Shown: one piece after another, positions 6,718 through 7,169 of the stretch
How the letters are laid out: each line of letters opens with the position of its first letter
Numbering within the stretch: the first letter of the stretch is position 1
Origin: CAZWUZ01 sp964637655 [NCBI: uncultured bacterium]
Lineage (GTDB): Bacteria > DAOPZR01
Length of the DNA: 7,169 nucleotides
Direction of reading: 5' to 3'
Assembly: GCA_964637655.1 (NCBI GenBank)
Contig: CAZWUZ010000200.1
Location: 1-7,169 of the forward strand
Translations under genes and position numbers: made by a program
Notes under the pieces: generated by a model
Databases searched by the model: none
Told to the model about the DNA's origin: nothing
Seen by the model: the letters and a program-made list of their open reading frames with translations, nothing else

Positions 6718-6787
6718 CTGGATTCCCGACAGAACAATTCGGGAATGACGACACGGAACTGGATTCCCGCGTGCGCGGGAATGACGG
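6718..6787. repeat. Two tandem ATTCCCG...CGGGAAT hairpin repeats
   Basis: Two units share the frame CTGGATTCCCG...CGGGAATGACG, spaced 41 bp apart. Unit A has the stem ATTCCCGA (6722-6729) with TCGGGAAT (6739-6746). Unit B has the perfect 9-bp stem ATTCCCGCG (6763-6771) with CGCGGGAAT (6774-6782). CTGGATTCCCGC...GCGGGAATGAC is a familiar dispersed proteobacterial repeat, similar in shape to neisserial dRS3. It explains the LDSRVRGNDG-like translation in this frame. Confidence 0.8.
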
Positions 6788-6832
6788 ACACCAGCCCCAC
6801 GCATTATCCAGAGCGACCCTACGGGCCACCCC

Positions 6833-6857
6833 TGCCCTCTCCCGGGGGGAGAGGGCA
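6833..6857. repeat. CCCTCTCCC-family hairpin upstream of the pump gene
   Basis: TGCCCTCTCCC (6833-6843) pairs perfectly with GGGAGAGGGCA (6847-6857) around a GGG loop. It is the same core as both hairpins at 3080-3182. It lies 20 bases before the pump start codon. No T-tract follows, so an intrinsic terminator is unlikely. Confidence 0.75.
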
Positions 6858-6877
6858 AAGGCGGAGGCTGAACAATA

Positions 6878-7169
6878 ATGCACGGCGGGAGCATCAATCC
6901 GAACGGGCTGATCGAACGGCTGATCGCGTTCTCGGCGCACAACCGGGTCTTTGTCATCGCCCTGACGCTGTTTGCCTGTCTGCTCGGCTGGCAGGCGCTG
7001 CAACTCATTCCGCTCGACGCCATCCCCGACATTTCGGACACGCAGGTCATCATTTACACGAAGTGGAACGGGCGTCCGCCCAACCTGGTCGAGGACCAGA
7101 TCACCTATCCCGTGGTGACGGCGCTGATGTCGGCGCCCGGGGTGCGCACGGTGCGCGGCAGTTCCGATT
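6878..7169 (+). CDS. cusA: Heavy-metal RND efflux pump, CusA/CzcA family, N-terminal part (3' end outside window)
   Basis: The inner-membrane proton-driven pump of the tripartite system; 97 residues are visible of about 1,030-1,050 expected. Residues 11-23 (LIERLIAFSAHNR) are the amphipathic N-terminal helix and 24-44 form transmembrane helix 1. PLDAIPDISDTQVIIYTKW (45-63) and VEDQITYPVVTALMSAPGV (71-89) are hallmark segments of the first porter domain of heavy-metal RND pumps. The ATG at 6878 has GGAGG at 6863-6867, ten bases upstream, and overlaps the TAA of a preceding short frame (TAATG). The substrate-channel residues that separate Cu/Ag from Zn/Co/Cd pumps lie beyond the window. The Cu/Ag leaning comes from the CusB-type adaptor and is inference. 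The pump normally follows the adaptor directly; here 2.3 kb separates them. Confidence 0.93.
   Translation, partial: MHGGSINPNGLIERLIAFSAHNRVFVIALTLFACLLGWQALQLIPLDAIPDISDTQVIIYTKWNGRPPNLVEDQITYPVVTALMSAPGVRTVRGSSD

Larger units (their letters stand above)
6410..6877. other. 468-bp region between the broken AlbA_2 gene and the pump gene
   Basis: No intact gene of convincing length is seen. From left to right the region holds the AT-rich motif cluster (to 6487), a promoter candidate (6516-6546), a possible gene relic (6573-6716), two tandem ATTCCCG hairpin repeats (6718-6787), a short unique stretch, and a CCCTCTCCC hairpin (6833-6857) just before the pump's ribosome binding site. The mix of AT-rich DNA and repeats suggests accumulated insertions. 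Confidence 0.7.

Noticed and set aside
6361-7053. Minus-strand open frame of 230 codons across the AT-rich and repeat region.
   Set aside because: It runs through the repeats and the antisense of the pump start. Its translation shows repeat-encoded segments and no recognisable domain.

Overview
The window looks like chromosome from a GC-rich Gram-negative bacterium. The evidence is a three-part RND efflux system (outer-membrane factor, periplasmic adaptor, inner-membrane pump) and several short palindromic intergenic repeats of the kind common in proteobacteria. No rRNA, tRNA or housekeeping marker allows a finer placement. All supported genes lie on the + strand.

Left part (1-1659): the 3' end of an Rrf2-family regulator gene, then a 166-bp gap holding two identical 31-bp hairpin repeats, then cysK (O-acetylserine sulfhydrylase). 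An HPr-like phosphocarrier gene overlaps the cysK stop codon by 4 bases. The Rrf2 fragment has no cysteines in the part seen, so it resembles the CymR type (cysteine-metabolism sensor) more than the Fe-S type. This fits its place beside cysK.

Middle part (1660-4569): a short AT-rich promoter-like gap, an outer-membrane factor of the TolC/CusC/CzcC type, a ~100-bp GC-rich inverted repeat, and a CusB-type adaptor. The adaptor carries an N-terminal heavy-metal-binding domain and a His-rich C-terminal tail.

Right part (4570-7169): the expected pump gene does not follow the adaptor directly. A 2.3-kb stretch intervenes. It holds a Schlafen AlbA_2/GHKL ATP-binding protein gene broken by a frameshift near 5031, then 468 bp of AT-rich and repeat-rich DNA. 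That DNA has three CACATAAT motifs, a TTGACA-N19-GATAAT promoter candidate, a possible gene relic and two repeat families. The CusA/CzcA-type RND pump gene starts at 6878 and runs off the window.

Reading: a cysteine-biosynthesis cluster sits beside a copper/silver-type efflux operon. The efflux operon appears to have been split by an acquired defence- or regulator-like gene that is now damaged. The pump may therefore depend on its own promoter.
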